Source: Romanomermis culicivorax
Lineage: Eukaryota; Nematoda; Enoplea; Mermithida; Mermithidae
DNA: 64,000 nt
Reading direction: 5' to 3'
Assembly (NCBI GenBank): GCA_963922205.1
Contig: CAWUHX010000324.1
Coordinates: 1 to 64,000, forward strand
Shown here: positions 12,281 to 24,565 of the stretch, piece by piece
Layout of the letters: every line of letters starts with the position of its first letter
Position numbering within the stretch: position 1 is the stretch's first letter
Program-made: the position numbers and the translations under genes
Notes under the pieces: generated by a model
What the model was told of the DNA's origin: nothing
Databases searched by the model: none
What the model saw: the letters and a program-made list of their open reading frames with translations, nothing else

Positions 12281-12560
12281 TTAAAAAAATGTTTTTTGCG
12301 ATTTCCAGATCTTTTGTTGCACCATTGAAACGAGCTTCTTTTTCTACCCCCCAGTTTTGATCTTTGTTTTTTGTAAAAATGTATAGTACGTTAGAAATTT
12401 GCATAAATGTTGTTTACAAAAAAATTTTTTCGATTCATCGATTTTAAGTAGCACCGTTGCAAAGAGCGTATTTTGTTGTCCCTGATGCATATTTTTGTTT
12501 TTCGAAATATCTCAACGTACGCCAAAAATTTGCATAAATGATATATGCCAAAAAATGTAA
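12281..12560 (+). repeat. Imperfect direct duplication
   Basis: Two neighbouring blocks of roughly 130 bases run in the same order: a GTTGCACCATTGAAACGAGC-like segment then TACGTTAGAAATTTGCATAAATG, and a GTAGCACCGTTGCAAAGAGC-like segment then TACGCCAAAAATTTGCATAAATG. Divergence is moderate. No function evident. Confidence 0.5.
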
Positions 12561-12660
12561 AATTCGCCATATTTTAGTGGCGTTCGTACTATACTTCGAA
12601 AATACACTTTTTCAGTAAAGAATTTTTCACACCTTCCTTGCAGGAGCTTGAAGGTACGAT

Positions 12661-13764
12661 ATTTACCTGAAAATGCCAGGAAATGGCGAAAAGGTGAATA
12701 TGTTTTTCCTTTTTGCTTGTTTCACTGGCTTAAATGATCGATATTACGCCTCCCCATCATTTCATTTTAGCAAAATTTTAACTCAAAAAACTTTCCATTT
12801 TCTGAGAAACATATACGCGCCCAGAAGACAAAACGTTTTTAAGCCTCTGCGCATGAAATTCACTTGTCTTGTAGCAATTTTTACAATCTGCATGATTACT
12901 GTATGTACAATATATACTTCGTTTTCATGATAGAACACACGTGATGCCTCTAACTGCATGTATAAAATTCATTACAGGCTTGTACAAAAAAGTGCTATAA
13001 TTGACAAAAACTATACAGAACAATAACCATTCTCTAATACTAGGAAGTGGCAAAAGATGAATATGTTTCTCCTTGTCCCATATTTCACTGAGCATAATAC
13101 TATACTTCGTTTCTGAGAAGCTGGTTGTAAACTCACCGTATTCTTGATTCACACGTTTTGTTTTTTCCGAGTTTAAAACGCGGGAATTTAAATTTCTAAT
13201 ACGATTAATGCTAATTTAAACTTATTTGAAACTGTGCTTTAGCTAATTTCACTCAAATAATGCTCGCCAGTCTCCCAAAAATCGCCGTCAACAAAAATTT
13301 TGCTGTTTACCAGCAATTAATTTTTCGAATTTGTTTCAAATTGTGTAAATTCGTTGTCTTGCAAATCAGGAATACTGTGGGTTTACCACCTGCTTTTCGG
13401 AAACAAGGTATAAGCCACTGCATTGTATACAGTAATGAAAAATTCTAACAAAGAATGGCACGTAATTACAAAGATTTCGGGTTTTTTATTAATCCAAAGT
13501 TTTTTCTTCTGTAAAAATCAACTTTGATAACTGATACTGAAAGTTTTCAAAGATTTGTCCATTTTTATGCAGAGGAATTTTCAGAAAAGACTAAAAAACT
13601 GGGCGCGTATATGTTTCTCAGAAAATCGAAAGTTTTTTTGAGTTAAAATTTTGCTAAAATGAAATGATGGGGAGGCCTAATATCGAAATTTTAAGCCAGT
13701 GCAACAAGCAAAAAGGAAAAACATAATTCTCCTTTTTGCCATTTCCTGGCATTTTCAGATAAAT
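12661..13764. mobile_element. Non-autonomous DNA element with long terminal inverted repeats
   Basis: The first 165 or so bases (ATTTACCTGAAAATGCCAGG at the tip) reappear inverted at about 13600-13764 (tip CCTGGCATTTTCAGATAAAT). The arms match along nearly their whole length, including the shared ATATACGCGCCCAG and TGGGCGCGTATAT blocks at the inner ends. The interior of about 770 bases has only short frames and no transposase. I cannot fix a target duplication. Confidence 0.75.
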
Positions 13765-15331
13765 CACAGATAGAACTAATTCTTGCCTAAAATTTGCATT
13801 CAACTCCATTCAGGCAGGTATTAATTGTGACTTTTTCGTTTCATCCAATATTAGTCACTAATGCTCACGTTTTATAAAATTGTTTTTTCAAATTGCAATA
13901 CAGATCTCATTTTGAAAGTTTCATGAAACCCTTTTCGGCGTGAAACATTTGCCAGACTTTGCGCCTGATTTGGTGCTTGAACTCCTATTATGGCACATGC
14001 TATTCACCCCCTGAAACAGCCAAGTCAGATTTTGAACAAGGTTCAAAATTTGATTCTCATCTTAGATATATTACGGTACGACCAATATTATTTTGAAAAT
14101 TATCATAACAGCAATTTTTCATACAAAGAATAAACTCTACTCCCATCTAAAAAATTTACAGAGTGACGAAAAACACGACTTGATGATACTTGTTTTGATT
14201 TGGAGCGGGATGTTATTCTACATGTTTTGAAGGTCTTACTGGCAAAGTGATAAAAGCAGGTTAGAACGTCCTATTAAATGCAGACTTTGTTGAATTTTCG
14301 CATCATCAGGAACACCAAAAAATGTAAAACAAAATAGTAGAAACTTTGGAACATGATTTGCTTTCTGCTTAGTCCATTTGAGAAAAAAATTACATAGAGA
14401 ACAATTAATAATAAAGCGAAATCAAGTGCGACAGAAAAGTTTGTCATCAGAAATAGTAAATTTTTATGTTTACTGTAACGTTTTAGTTAAATGTACGTTC
14501 TATTTTTTCGTGACCAAAAAAGAACTTGAAGCACCTTTTATATATAATTGCTCCTGGTTTAGAAATCTTTAATGAAAAAAGTAAACATTTATTTCTACGA
14601 TCATGTCTATTTTCCTGTAATTCCCAAATTTTTTATTTAGTCGCAAAATTTCTCAAACTTCTCCTCGTGCACTGACTGGATTAGTAATTTTATCGGAGCC
14701 AGTTTTGTGCCGAAAAATTTCTGAAGAAAATGAAAAAAGTCAAAAGTGCATACATAACCTGCAGGGAACGAGGGGGCGAACATGCCCCAAAAAGTTGGGT
14801 TTGACATACAAAACTATGCAAATCTTTATGAAAGTAATGTTTATTCCTCGTAATACAAAAAAACATATGTACGTAAAAAAGGCGTTGACGGCAAAAAATG
14901 TACCAACAGGGTGTCTGGAAAAGACACTATTTTTGAACGGAAGGGAGTAACTGTTCCCAAGGATAAAAAGTTTAATCAGCTTTTTTGATAGCTGAAATAT
15001 TATAATTTTGAATGTTAAAATTAGAACAACAGTGAAAACGACGATTTTTCATAGTCCATTAAAACTGTTTGATTCTAGAACTTGAAAACATTAGGTTCCA
15101 CATTGAGCGGTAACATCAAAGTTCTAGAGGTGGGGTCTCTCGAAAATAAAAAATTTTTGACCGAAAAGAGCTCAAATTTGATCGAATTTACAACAAAGTT
15201 CATTCAAAATGTGCTGATTTTCATAATTCAAACTGAGTGGTAAGATTAATAAGTGTGATATACATAAGATCAATAAGTCGACCTGGTTCAAGTTTGCTTC
15301 TTTTCCATTACGTAAAATATACTGTGAAGTC
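13765..15331. other. Intergenic, no gene recognised
   Basis: AT-rich, with short frames only (the longest are about 60-80 codons and lack any recognisable motif). Confidence 0.45.
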
Positions 15332-15905
15332 GAGAATCTCTGCTTCCACCTTGGTAATCTCTTGCTGAGAAAAATCTACATACATTATACATACATAGCA
15401 GGAATATGAAAAAATCGAAATATCCTCAAACCGATGTTCAAATCAGATTGCTTCCACTGCTGGAATCTAGTTGAGAACAAATTTACTAACGTATAGGTAC
15501 CGAGAGAACGAGAATGAGAAAAACTCGAAGTATCCACAAACCGGGGTGCTACCGTGGAATTTGTCGTCAGATTTTGAGTACATAGCATGCAATGGACCCC
15601 AGAATCCATGAATAAAAAGATCTGATGAATTTTTGAATGCAAATTTCGAAAAGTTCTCTATGAAACTGATTCAGAATATGTTCTTCCGGCTTTGACTGCA
15701 CAATCACGGCGGAAAAATTTGAATTTTAAATAGAAAACGGCTCAAGTTTCAGAGTTTCATTAGCCAAAACTTGATATAGTTACTTTTCGAGAAACCCTGC
15801 TTCCACTTCGGAATCTCTCGTTGAGATAAAATTACATACATATAGGTACTGAGACGCAGAGAATAAGAACTGAAAATCTTCAAACCGGGGTAATACGATT
15901 GAAGC
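15332..15905 (+). repeat. Three partial copies of the 3' end of the Clc-like gene
   Basis: A block of about 105-115 bases occurs at 15332-15440, 15446-15560 and 15790-15905: CTGCTTCCAC..., GGAATCTC..., GAGA.AAAA.TTACATACAT..., then ...CAAACCGGGGT. The third copy overlaps the stop codon and last codons of the Clc-like gene. The first two end in relics of the same coding tail. This indicates duplication of the gene's 3' border. Confidence 0.6.
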
Positions 15906-18900
15906 CGTTGACTCTGACGTAACTGGGGTAATCTTCTTGTTTTGTGGTATAGTTCACCGTCGTGACGGTCAACTGGGGTTGGCGTCCACCGACTCCGACG
16001 GCTCCGGGGCTACTTCCACCCGTAGGGCTTACAGGACGGATCTTTTCTGGTTCGCCGCCCAAGCCGCCCATTCCCCCACCACCGCTGAAGCCGTACGGGT
16101 CGGTCACGATACTTTTGATGGGCGCCTGACGTCCGTTGGCTGACGGTCGCCATTGTTGAGCACCGCCGCCGCCGTAGCCGTTACCATTGCCGTTGCCGTA
16201 CAAACGGCGCTCCTTCAACGCCATGAGGACGCAAGCACCGGTGATCAAAAGGGCCAGGACGAAAAGGCAGCAAGCAGCAATGGCGATGTAAAAACTATAT
16301 CCGTACAATTGTTCGACATTCATGGTGATGAAAATGTAGAAACGATAATCGGATTCATAGGACCAACGAGCGAAAAGTAAGATTCCTCAAAAAATTAAGA
16401 ATATAGTTAAGCGACAGAAAAACGGACAAAAAAGACAAATAGAAAGAAAGAATTAAGGGTTGTTCAAAACGATCTACAGTATTAAAATAACCAGAATAAT
16501 TATTAAACCAAGGTTATTCAGTATTCAGAGTAAGAATTTTATGTGCTAGAACCGATAATTAAGACAATACAGTAAAAGTACTGAATTTGGTGATATTTCA
16601 CACTCCTTTCCGACGAAAATGTAGTTTAAGGTCTGAGATCATTTTAACGTCGGATTTAGACTGCCTTAGTTAGGCTCTGAAACGTGCGTGATTGTCCAAC
16701 GGCAAAGATGTTGCAATTCCAGAAAAAACAAGATTTATAAAAATAAGAACTAGAGACCGACACCAGTGAGTGAACTTTTTCATGTTCAACTTTTCCATTT
16801 TTGAGAAAAGGTTTTGAAATCAATCGATAGCCCACAACAACCCGAGTAATGGTTTTGATTTTTTGATTAATTTTTTTAAACAGATTTTGATTGATTTTTT
16901 AAGTAGATTTTGATAGACCCTAAGCAGATCGTTGTTGACCCAAACAGATTTCACCCCCCAAACAAAGGAAAATAACGTATATAGGTAGGAAGATAAAGTC
17001 GTCATAAGAATGAAAAGTAATGTGGCTCAACGATTTTTCGAAACAAAGCATACATGATTCAAAAGAAGTAACATTAGAGCTTGAAAAAATGCTGATTCGG
17101 CAAATAGTTTCACATATTGCGCTACGATTATGTTCAAGAAAATGTTGCTTGGGCGACATGAAAAAATTCTAGTCCCCCCTGCACTGGCTGGCCCCCAACA
17201 GAATTTCTATGCCGTGCATTTCTATGCATGCTCACTTTTCAACTTCCTGAGACACAAATTTGAGTGTAAAGAAGGCCTACGGACAGAAGTGATTAGTGCA
17301 ACATACTCAGGTTCTTGAGGGCAATCGATGATTATAATAACACTTATAACTTCGCGCATATGAGTATGAAAGGTTCACACATAAGAAACAAAGGTGAATC
17401 GTTTGATTCATGTATTTTTTGTAGTGAAGTTCAGTGTTTTGTATTTGAAATTTTCTTTGTCATTGCCGATAAGCAGTTAATGAAATGTCAGGAAATTGAC
17501 GATCACTCTAAATGGGTCCGTTTATGAGACATATAACTCTATATAAAAGCCTTTGTATATTTTTAAAAATGATCACTCTCAGTTGATCGTAACTATGAAA
17601 AACTGATCAACTACTTATCAAAGCCCGTGAAGTTATAAAGCCGCCAAGAAAGCTACGACATTTAATTGTTAATCGCTAAAAGATTCAAGGGGCGATGCAA
17701 AACTTGCATTATGTATCAGAAATAAAAGCTTGATTACAATAGGTGAAAGCGCCCTATTCCAAACGTTGTCCTTAATAGGTGAAACCGGAATAAAAGATTA
17801 GACCACTATTGTTTTTATGATTCTATATTCGTTGCTAATGAAATTCATTTTATTCAACTCAAATAACCTCATTTGACAAGGAGATACAAGAAGCATCTCA
17901 ATTTTTCGACTGCAAGAGAGAATGAGCCAATGACAAAGGAGATGAACAGTGAATAGACCAATAACTGTAAAAGGTGGATCGAAATGTAGAGACCAAAAAA
18001 TATAAAATAATGAAAAGTATAAACATCAAAAATGAAAAAACAAAGATGGATGAAGATGAGAATTTTTAAAGTTATTGTTTTTCTTGAACGGGTGATAAGC
18101 CCCAGTGACTGTTACACTAATTTTTTTATGTCGCTTTCTGTATAACAGTTACACGCTAATTCATCGACAAAATCTAAGAATTTAATACAACAGTTGACTG
18201 TATAAATTCTTTGCAAAACACGCAAGCTCACTGACCAGCAACCTTTCGATGATTAAAAATTTTACATTTTACTTTTGACTACATTTTCTAGTTTTATGAA
18301 TAAAAAACCATGCTAGAGATAAGTAAAGAAAAACTTTTCAATTTCTATTAAATGTTGTTGAACAGTTTACAAACATGTTTGCATGAAAATTGAGTTACTT
18401 GACTGTGTGAAAGCGCAACTTAGATAACTGAATTGGTTATTGTAGTATGTTTTGTACCGTGAAGATTCACAGTATAAAAAATACAAATTCTATTCAGTAG
18501 TCACTCACCTGTCAATGAAAACAAGGCAGTAAAAAATGTCAAAACGGCAGTAACGATGGCGAAGTGCCACTGCACGAAAGCGTGGGAGGCGCAAATCAAT
18601 ATGCAAGCAATGAGGGCCGTCACGCACGACAACGACAAAAAGATGACCACTTGTTCTTGCCACGAGTAGAAATAATGTTCCTGCTGCTGTCGCGGATAGT
18701 AGGGGTCGTCCACCGTGTTCGGGATCATGCGGTCGAACTTCCAAAAGCATAGAAATTCGCCGGCCGGCCTAACGGCCATAGGGCGTAAGAAACGCTCGCA
18801 ATTTCGGATCAAACCGTGCTCGACCACTTCGCCGTACGAACGATTCCAGGCGATCATCCAGCCCGAAGTGAAGATGGAAGCAATGGTCAACCCGATGCCG

Positions 18901-18959
18901 ATCAAAAGGCATATGACACAAAAGGCGTGCATACATAATCTAGTTTGATTATTGGCCAT
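15880..18959 (-). CDS. Clc-like/claudin-like four-span membrane protein, long-tailed paralogue
   Basis: Two exons, 18509-18959 and 15880-16385 on the minus strand, join in phase 1 across a 2.1 kb intron and give 318 residues. There are four hydrophobic spans, at about 12-33, 100-125, 129-152 and 176-202. The first loop has W...GL..NC...CFWKF, a claudin-superfamily-type loop. After the last span comes a Gly/Pro-rich cytoplasmic tail of about 110 residues with GNGNGNGYGGGG and FSGGGGMGGLGG, ending NRITPV. The T-x-V end fits a class I PDZ ligand, as in many claudins. The family is known for epithelial junction and channel-regulating roles; the role here is inferred. The paralogue at 34859-37821 shares intron position and phase. 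Coding DNA is clearly richer in GC than its surroundings. Confidence 0.85.
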
Positions 18960-19889
18960 TATATAATCGATGGAAAGGTGATGCTATTCGCTGAAAAGTA
19001 ACAAGTTTGATGAATGCGGTGAACAAGTACTATCATCAAATTCGCTTCCTTTACAAAATTACGGTATCACTTTCAGATAATACTCCATTTCACAAGATGT
19101 GCTGTCGTTGCTTCAAAATGTAGATATAACACGATCTGCCGATCACAGAACCTGTAGTACTCAGCCTTTACTTTGCATGCAAATATGAAGCTAGTTTCTG
19201 AATGGGATGCATACTAGAATTTGTCCAATAGTTTTGTGTTACAGCTTTATCCTAAAATGCTTGTAAATCTGTAAAAAATTAAAACTAAATTCTTACCACA
19301 AAACTTAGTATAAACGCGACAGCGTTCATTTTTTGTCATTTTTTATTTACAAGCATACTATAAAAAAGGCTGAGCATTTAGGATGTTTTGTGCTAATGTT
19401 TATAATCACAAAATTCTGAACATTCTGAACCACGGTGTCCGCTGCATCAAAGTTGGCAGCTGAAAAATGCCAAGTGCAGCGAAAGTTCAACCAGCCGCAG
19501 TATTTGAGAAAATTTTTATTAATGATTGAGTTTTTCTTGATAATAATTTTTCCAATGGCTCTGGGATTATATTAACGATTTTCCGATTTGTCTGTGACTG
19601 TCATTGTTCTCGCTGAACCTGTCACCAAAGCAAATCGATGAAGTCAGAGGGTCACAGCATGCTACCAACAAGCCTTACTCAAAATACCCTGGAAGATCAC
19701 CGAAGACACCCACAGATTCTTTCTTATAGGCCAAAGCTCAAGAAAGATTCAAATCTACCCCAAAGCCTGCACATTCCACGATAGCACATCGTCATCGATG
19801 TTGGGCTTAGCGTGTTGTTTTGATCAGGATTCCTATATATAGATACTTGTGATTCTATTTCTATTTAAACATACCAAAGCTTGGAGAAT
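18960..19889. promoter_or_regulatory. 5' flank of the Clc-like gene, no defined element
   Basis: The region upstream of the minus-strand start at 18959. The ATG context is AATCAAACTA-type on the coding strand just inside. No clear TATA box or other element could be assigned. It is otherwise AT-rich and without a gene. Confidence 0.3.
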
Positions 19890-21939
19890 CCGGTTTCCAG
19901 TTTCACCACGAAACTCCGTATTAATGGTGAAATGTCACGAGTTACGAGTCCCGTCTTAAGAGGGCTACGAATGGCCGTCTCACCAAAAATCAGAGTTTAC
20001 GAGCAAGAAATTACGAGTCTAGGAGTGCTACGAGTGACCGTTTCACCAAAAAATAAAGTTGTAGAGTACAGGCCCACGAGTTATGAGTGTTATGAGCGAC
20101 GGTTTTTCATAATTTCCGACTGTTCAGTTTCACAAAATGAGTTACCTATCACTATGATAATGAAAAGACTCGTAAATTTCATGAGATTTTCACGGACCAA
20201 AAATGGGTCCGTAGGACTCGTAGCTTAGTGGTATTTGAGCATTTTTGTCATTTGTTTTTTTTTGTCAACCCGACAAAGAAACGATAATTTGGATCCTTTT
20301 TCGAAATTACCGCATTTTGGGCGAAAAACAAGCACTTTTGACATTTTCCTGAAAAACCCCAAAAAAATAAATTTTTTTATGAAAAACCCATATGTCCATC
20401 GGATTGCCCGTGCAAAATAACTCTTCCTCCTCCGCTGCCCCCTCAGGTAAAAACCAAGGGCGCCCTCCGCCAGCAGGCTGTGACCTCAGACATCCACTTT
20501 GAAGGGTTCCCGCATATAATATGTAAAGGGGTGGAAAAACGCCTTTGATTAGCTAGTTTCAGAAATGTGCCGCCCATCTTGATTTTTTTCAAGATGTTAC
20601 CTTAAGTTTTTTTCAAGATGCCATCATGCCATATTGATTTTTTCCAAGATTATCTTGAGAAAAATGTGGTGCATTTCAAAAAATTGCAATGCACTTGAAA
20701 AAAAGTCGAACATTGGAAAACTCTCACATCTTGATTTTTTTGCGATGCATCTTGAAACTTTTGCGAAGCATCTTGAAATTTTTGCGATGCGTCTGGTACA
20801 AATTTGTGCATCATGTTCGAAGGCAACGATTTTTTTCAAGTGGTAACAAAGTTTTTCATGTGGTAACACATTTTTCAAGTATTAACAAGTTTTTTCAAGT
20901 GGCCCTTCCTGTATTCCGTATGAATAACTAACAAAAATGAATAATCTGCAAAGATCTAGACATTTTTTGCATTTTTGGATGTTTTTAATAAAATTAACTA
21001 TCTCCACAATAAATTTAGAAAATTTCTGTAAAATTGGCTAATTTTGAAGAATGTTATGAAAATGATTTCCCGCAGAGATTGAAAATTTTTTCGACATTTT
21101 TATATATTTCAACAAAATCTAACATCTTTTCACTTTTTTTAATTGAGAAAATTTCTTCAAGATTTGATGAAATTTCAGAATAACGTAGAAATTAATGATT
21201 TTCGGAACACATTGAAAAGCTCATGGTATTTTTGTAAAATCGTTCACACAATAGTTTGGCATGAAGATTACAGCCTGTTTCTGAAAAGCTGTCAATAAAG
21301 TTACAGTAATCCCGTTTCGTGAAAATTGTTGTTAGGCTCGAGATTCATATTCATATTGAGAGAAAATGAAAAGAAAAGGATCAGAGAATATGCAAAATTA
21401 TTGTGTCTCATTCAAATCTGTACTCGACTGTTTAAAAATAGTACGGTCAAATAAGTTAGGTACCATCACTGTAACTATACTGCCAGCCTTTGGGAAACTT
21501 GGCCACCTATGCGAGACAGAGCCTCACGCAACATCATTTGAGCGAAATCGATGCAAAATTAAAAAACCAAATGAATTTGAAAGAAATTACAACGTCATCA
21601 CAGAATAATCGAACCAAACGAACCAAATATTTCCCGATCCAATTACAACATCCGATCATAAAAAGATTACAAATCTCCGTATAACGAGTGCCAAAAAAGC
21701 ACCCATAAAATGATCATTTTACGAGTCCTACGAAAAACATGGTGAAACACTCTTACTAGGGACTAGTAACTCAAAGCACGTCACCCTTAGTACAAATCGC
21801 ATCACTCGTAGCTTGTAGTCCGTCACCCGTAGGTTGTAGCTCATCACCCGTAGCACGAGTGAAGCTGGTGAATTTCATATACTCCTAGAATTCGACACTC
21901 GTAGTACTCGTAAGACTCGTAATGCTGTGGTGAAACCGG
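19890..21939. mobile_element. Foldback-like element 2 (TACGAGT arrays)
   Basis: The left border CCGGTTTCCAGTTTCACCAC and the inverted right border (CCCGGTTTCACCAC when read inward from 21939) match. Inside each border is an array rich in TTACGAGT (left, to about 20105) or ACTCGTA and CACCCGTAG (right, about 21665-21925), one inverted relative to the other. The roughly 1.5 kb interior holds another repeat cluster (20576-20900) and no transposase. The architecture is that of the elements at 2874-4230, 23591-23884 and 50304-51420. Confidence 0.6.
20576..20900 (+). repeat. Tandem/palindromic TTTTTTCAAGATG cluster
   Basis: Repeated CTTGATTTTTTTCAAGATG, ATGCATCTTGAAACTTTTGCG and TTTTTCAAGTGGTAACA units. 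Because the unit contains both CTTGA and TCAAG, the tract is partly self-complementary. Frames across it on both strands are repeat translations. Confidence 0.7.
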
Positions 21940-22560
21940 GCCGATGTCTTTTGATGGCTTATTTATAAATTCAAGAATGTGAAGAACATTTATCATTACT
22001 CCGTAGTAATCAGCCACTACAACATTTTGTATATGCAGTCTGATAGACATGAGTCATCGAAATCAATCGATTTTACTTGAAATAAAGGTCGCACTCAAGA
22101 TGACATACATTAGTTAGTTCGCAAATTCAAATGAAAACTACTCAAAGTCTATTGTGAATTCAAGTTTCAATGTTTTATTCGAGGGGAAATCAAAAATCTA
22201 CATTGAGAATGAGATTTTCAAAGAATAACTTGGATTCATTTAGTGTCTGGAAAGCCAACACATGATTCATATTATGACGTAAACTGCATCAGTCTTGACA
22301 TCTCAAAATTCTGAAGGTTGGAAGCACAAATGGTGATGAAAAATTCAAACAATTTTCCGTCTCCATAGCAAAGTAGGCGCTCCATATCCTTAGTTTCACG
22401 ACAAATGTAGACTAGGTGCGACAGAAATAGGAGTACCAATCTTGAATTTTATGTCAGATCTGCGTCGAATGTTTTCAACAAGAAATTGGGCGGCCTGCAG
22501 TAATAAAACGAGTGAAAATAGAAAAATTCATGTTATCTACCAAAATTAAATTTTTTTCAG
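21940..22560. other. Intergenic, no gene recognised
   Basis: AT-rich, nothing recognised. Confidence 0.4.
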
Positions 22561-22687
22561 TCGTTAAGTCATTTTTCAAATTCCCAGATTCAAGGTATGT
22601 TTGACACCTTATTACGTGAAAAAGCTTGTCGGAAATGTCTCATTCAAATTAGCGTCATAATGAAAAAGTTGTGAACATCAGCTGAAC

Positions 22688-22948
22688 ATGAACGATAAGT
22701 TAAACAGTGAGAAAAGCAGATGGGCACACCAAAACAGTTACTGCAATGAAAAAGACTTCTTCAATCAAGAAAACAGCAGAAAATTCAAAAATACTACATC
22801 GGTGATCAGCGATATATTCTTGTTGCGTAGTATAGAAAATTTGGAGAATCAGACCGAACCGATATTGTATCTCGTGTTACAGATCGAAAAAGATATCGAT
22901 ATTAATAGGAGATATGAGGCGATAAAAAAATTTTCCGAACGTCAATAA
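22688..22948 (+). CDS. Hypothetical short protein or terminal exon, 86 codons
   Basis: An open frame with a hydrophilic, Asn/Lys/Glu-rich first half and a more structured second half (ISDIFLLRSIENLENQTEPILYLVLQIEKDIDINRRYEAIKKF). A CAG acceptor lies just before it (near 22680), and an exon-like block (TTTTTTTCAG then an open run to a GTATGT donor, about 22561-22602) precedes it. It could therefore be the last exon of a small gene. No family is recognised and no downstream partner is seen. Confidence 0.35.
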   Translation: MNDKLNSEKSRWAHQNSYCNEKDFFNQENSRKFKNTTSVISDIFLLRSIENLENQTEPILYLVLQIEKDIDINRRYEAIKKFSERQ

Positions 22949-23590
22949 AAAAATCGATCAATGTACAGCGCGCAAAATTTCTGCACTTCACTTCCTACAG
23001 TAATAGTCTTTGCCAAAGTAATTTTTGGAGATTTTTGACGACGAAAAAAAGCTTAAGCCGTTCTACACAACATAGCCAAAGAAATCCGGTTTTTTTGATG
23101 CGACTAGGGAACAATTTTAGAAACAGGTCAATATTTATTATGAAACTGTTTCGGCATCGAAGTTCAATGCAAATGATTTTGAAAAGACGACTACCTATGT
23201 GATGAAACTTTCCTTACCATTTTTAGCGAAAGTTTTTTGTACCACAAAAAGTTCATGCCGGCATATTTGTACGTGCATGGCAGACGGCCAAAAATTCAGG
23301 TCAAAATAAAACGAATAAATGCCGAAAGGGAACATATAATATGCAAATTAAGTACAGTACGCAAAAAGAACAATAAATTACAGTAGATAATAATATTCCG
23401 AAAATTTTCCAAGAAAATTTATCATTGTTTCTTTGATATATAACGACAGGTCAATAAACGTCTGCAGTTGAACATTCGAATACGTAGATGCAATTTTAAA
23501 AAAAGGTAAAATTTTTGTGAAAAATTTTCTAAGCATTCGTGAATTATACCGTGGACGAAAATTGCAGAAAATATATAGAAGTTATAATTG
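22949..23590. other. Intergenic, no gene recognised
   Basis: AT-rich, nothing recognised. Confidence 0.4.
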
Positions 23591-23884
23591 TGACCCGTTA
23601 CCTCAAACGTCGCGTTGTCTTGAATGTCCCGTTACCTCGAAAATCCCGATACCTTGAACGTCCCGTTACCTCGAATGATATTATTTTTGTTTAAAAAATT
23701 TCTATGCCAAGCACCCCATTACTTTCAATGCACAACTAAGCCTAAGCCTAAGCCTATTTCTGAAATAACACGGTATGTTTATATTCGCCTTTAATCATTA
23801 TTCCAGGTAACGCGATTTTCGAAGTAACGGGACCCTCGAGGCAACGGGAAGTTTGAGGCGACGAGACGGTCGAGGTAAGAGGAC
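23591..23884. mobile_element. Foldback-like element 3 (CCCGTTACCTCGAA arrays)
   Basis: Left half (23591-23680): four or so units of TCCCGTTACCTCGAA / TCCCGATACCTTGAACG. Right half (23806-23884): the inverted units TTCGAAGTAACGGGA, CTCGAGGCAACGGGA, TTTGAGGCGACGAGA. The spacer is only about 125 bases. It is the smallest of the four elements with this plan. The right half is GC-richer than its flank. Its short open frame is not taken as a gene. Confidence 0.6.
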
Positions 23885-24067
23885 ATAACAAGCGAGCATA
23901 GGCACAGTCAATGAAAACTTCAGGACGACAGCAAGATGTGCATGAAATCATCGGAAACTGACTGTTGGAAAAACTATGCTTCTTTGACCATTACTAAAAA
24001 ATAAATATTTGTGTGTGTAATATAAATGAAAATATTATGAAATGACTGATGCTGAATTTCCACATTA

Positions 24068-24249
24068 TTAACATAAATAGGGCCTCGTTTCCTCCCGTAG
24101 CAATAACCTGAATGGTAAATCAGGGATGACTAAAGCGGAAAAGACACATATTGCAGTCACATCCTTGGTGTGTGCGTGCATGGCCTGGTCGGCGGACAAC
24201 AACCACACGGCTAAGGTAATAACGACAGGGTTACGAGTGGTAATAACTG
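24068..24249 (-). CDS. Possible membrane-protein exon, unrecognised
   Basis: On the minus strand a TATTACCTTAG acceptor leads into an open frame reading VWLLSADQAMHAHTKDVTAICVF..., with GC content above the flanks and one hydrophobic stretch. With the open frame at 25054-25410 it could form part of a small multi-exon membrane-protein gene. I do not recognise a family, and the plus strand is also open here (24126-24362), so strand is uncertain. Confidence 0.25.
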
Positions 24250-24565
24250 GAATTGGCCAAAAAATTGATGAACGAAGGCCAAAATTTAGAAAAGGTCGTT
24301 CTTTTCTTGATGGCACAGGGAAATGCGTTGAATTTCCGCATCTCGCATTTCTCATCATATAAATTATAATAAAATCTATTCAAAAACAACTTCGGGTGAG
24401 ATGGTGTTTCGACTCCTGAGTAAATCAAGAAGGTTCAAAGTTCATAATAACCATCATACACGAAAAAACATTAAATGATTGTAAATCCCATGAAAATGCC
24501 ACAAATTTTCTGCATTGCGAAAATATTCAAAGACAATTCTTTGGCGCCGTGAGTATTATATAGGG

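Noticed and set aside
15937-16380. Plus-strand frames opposite the Clc-like second exon
   Set aside because: They are shadows of a GC-rich exon; the minus-strand frame has membrane spans and a splice partner.
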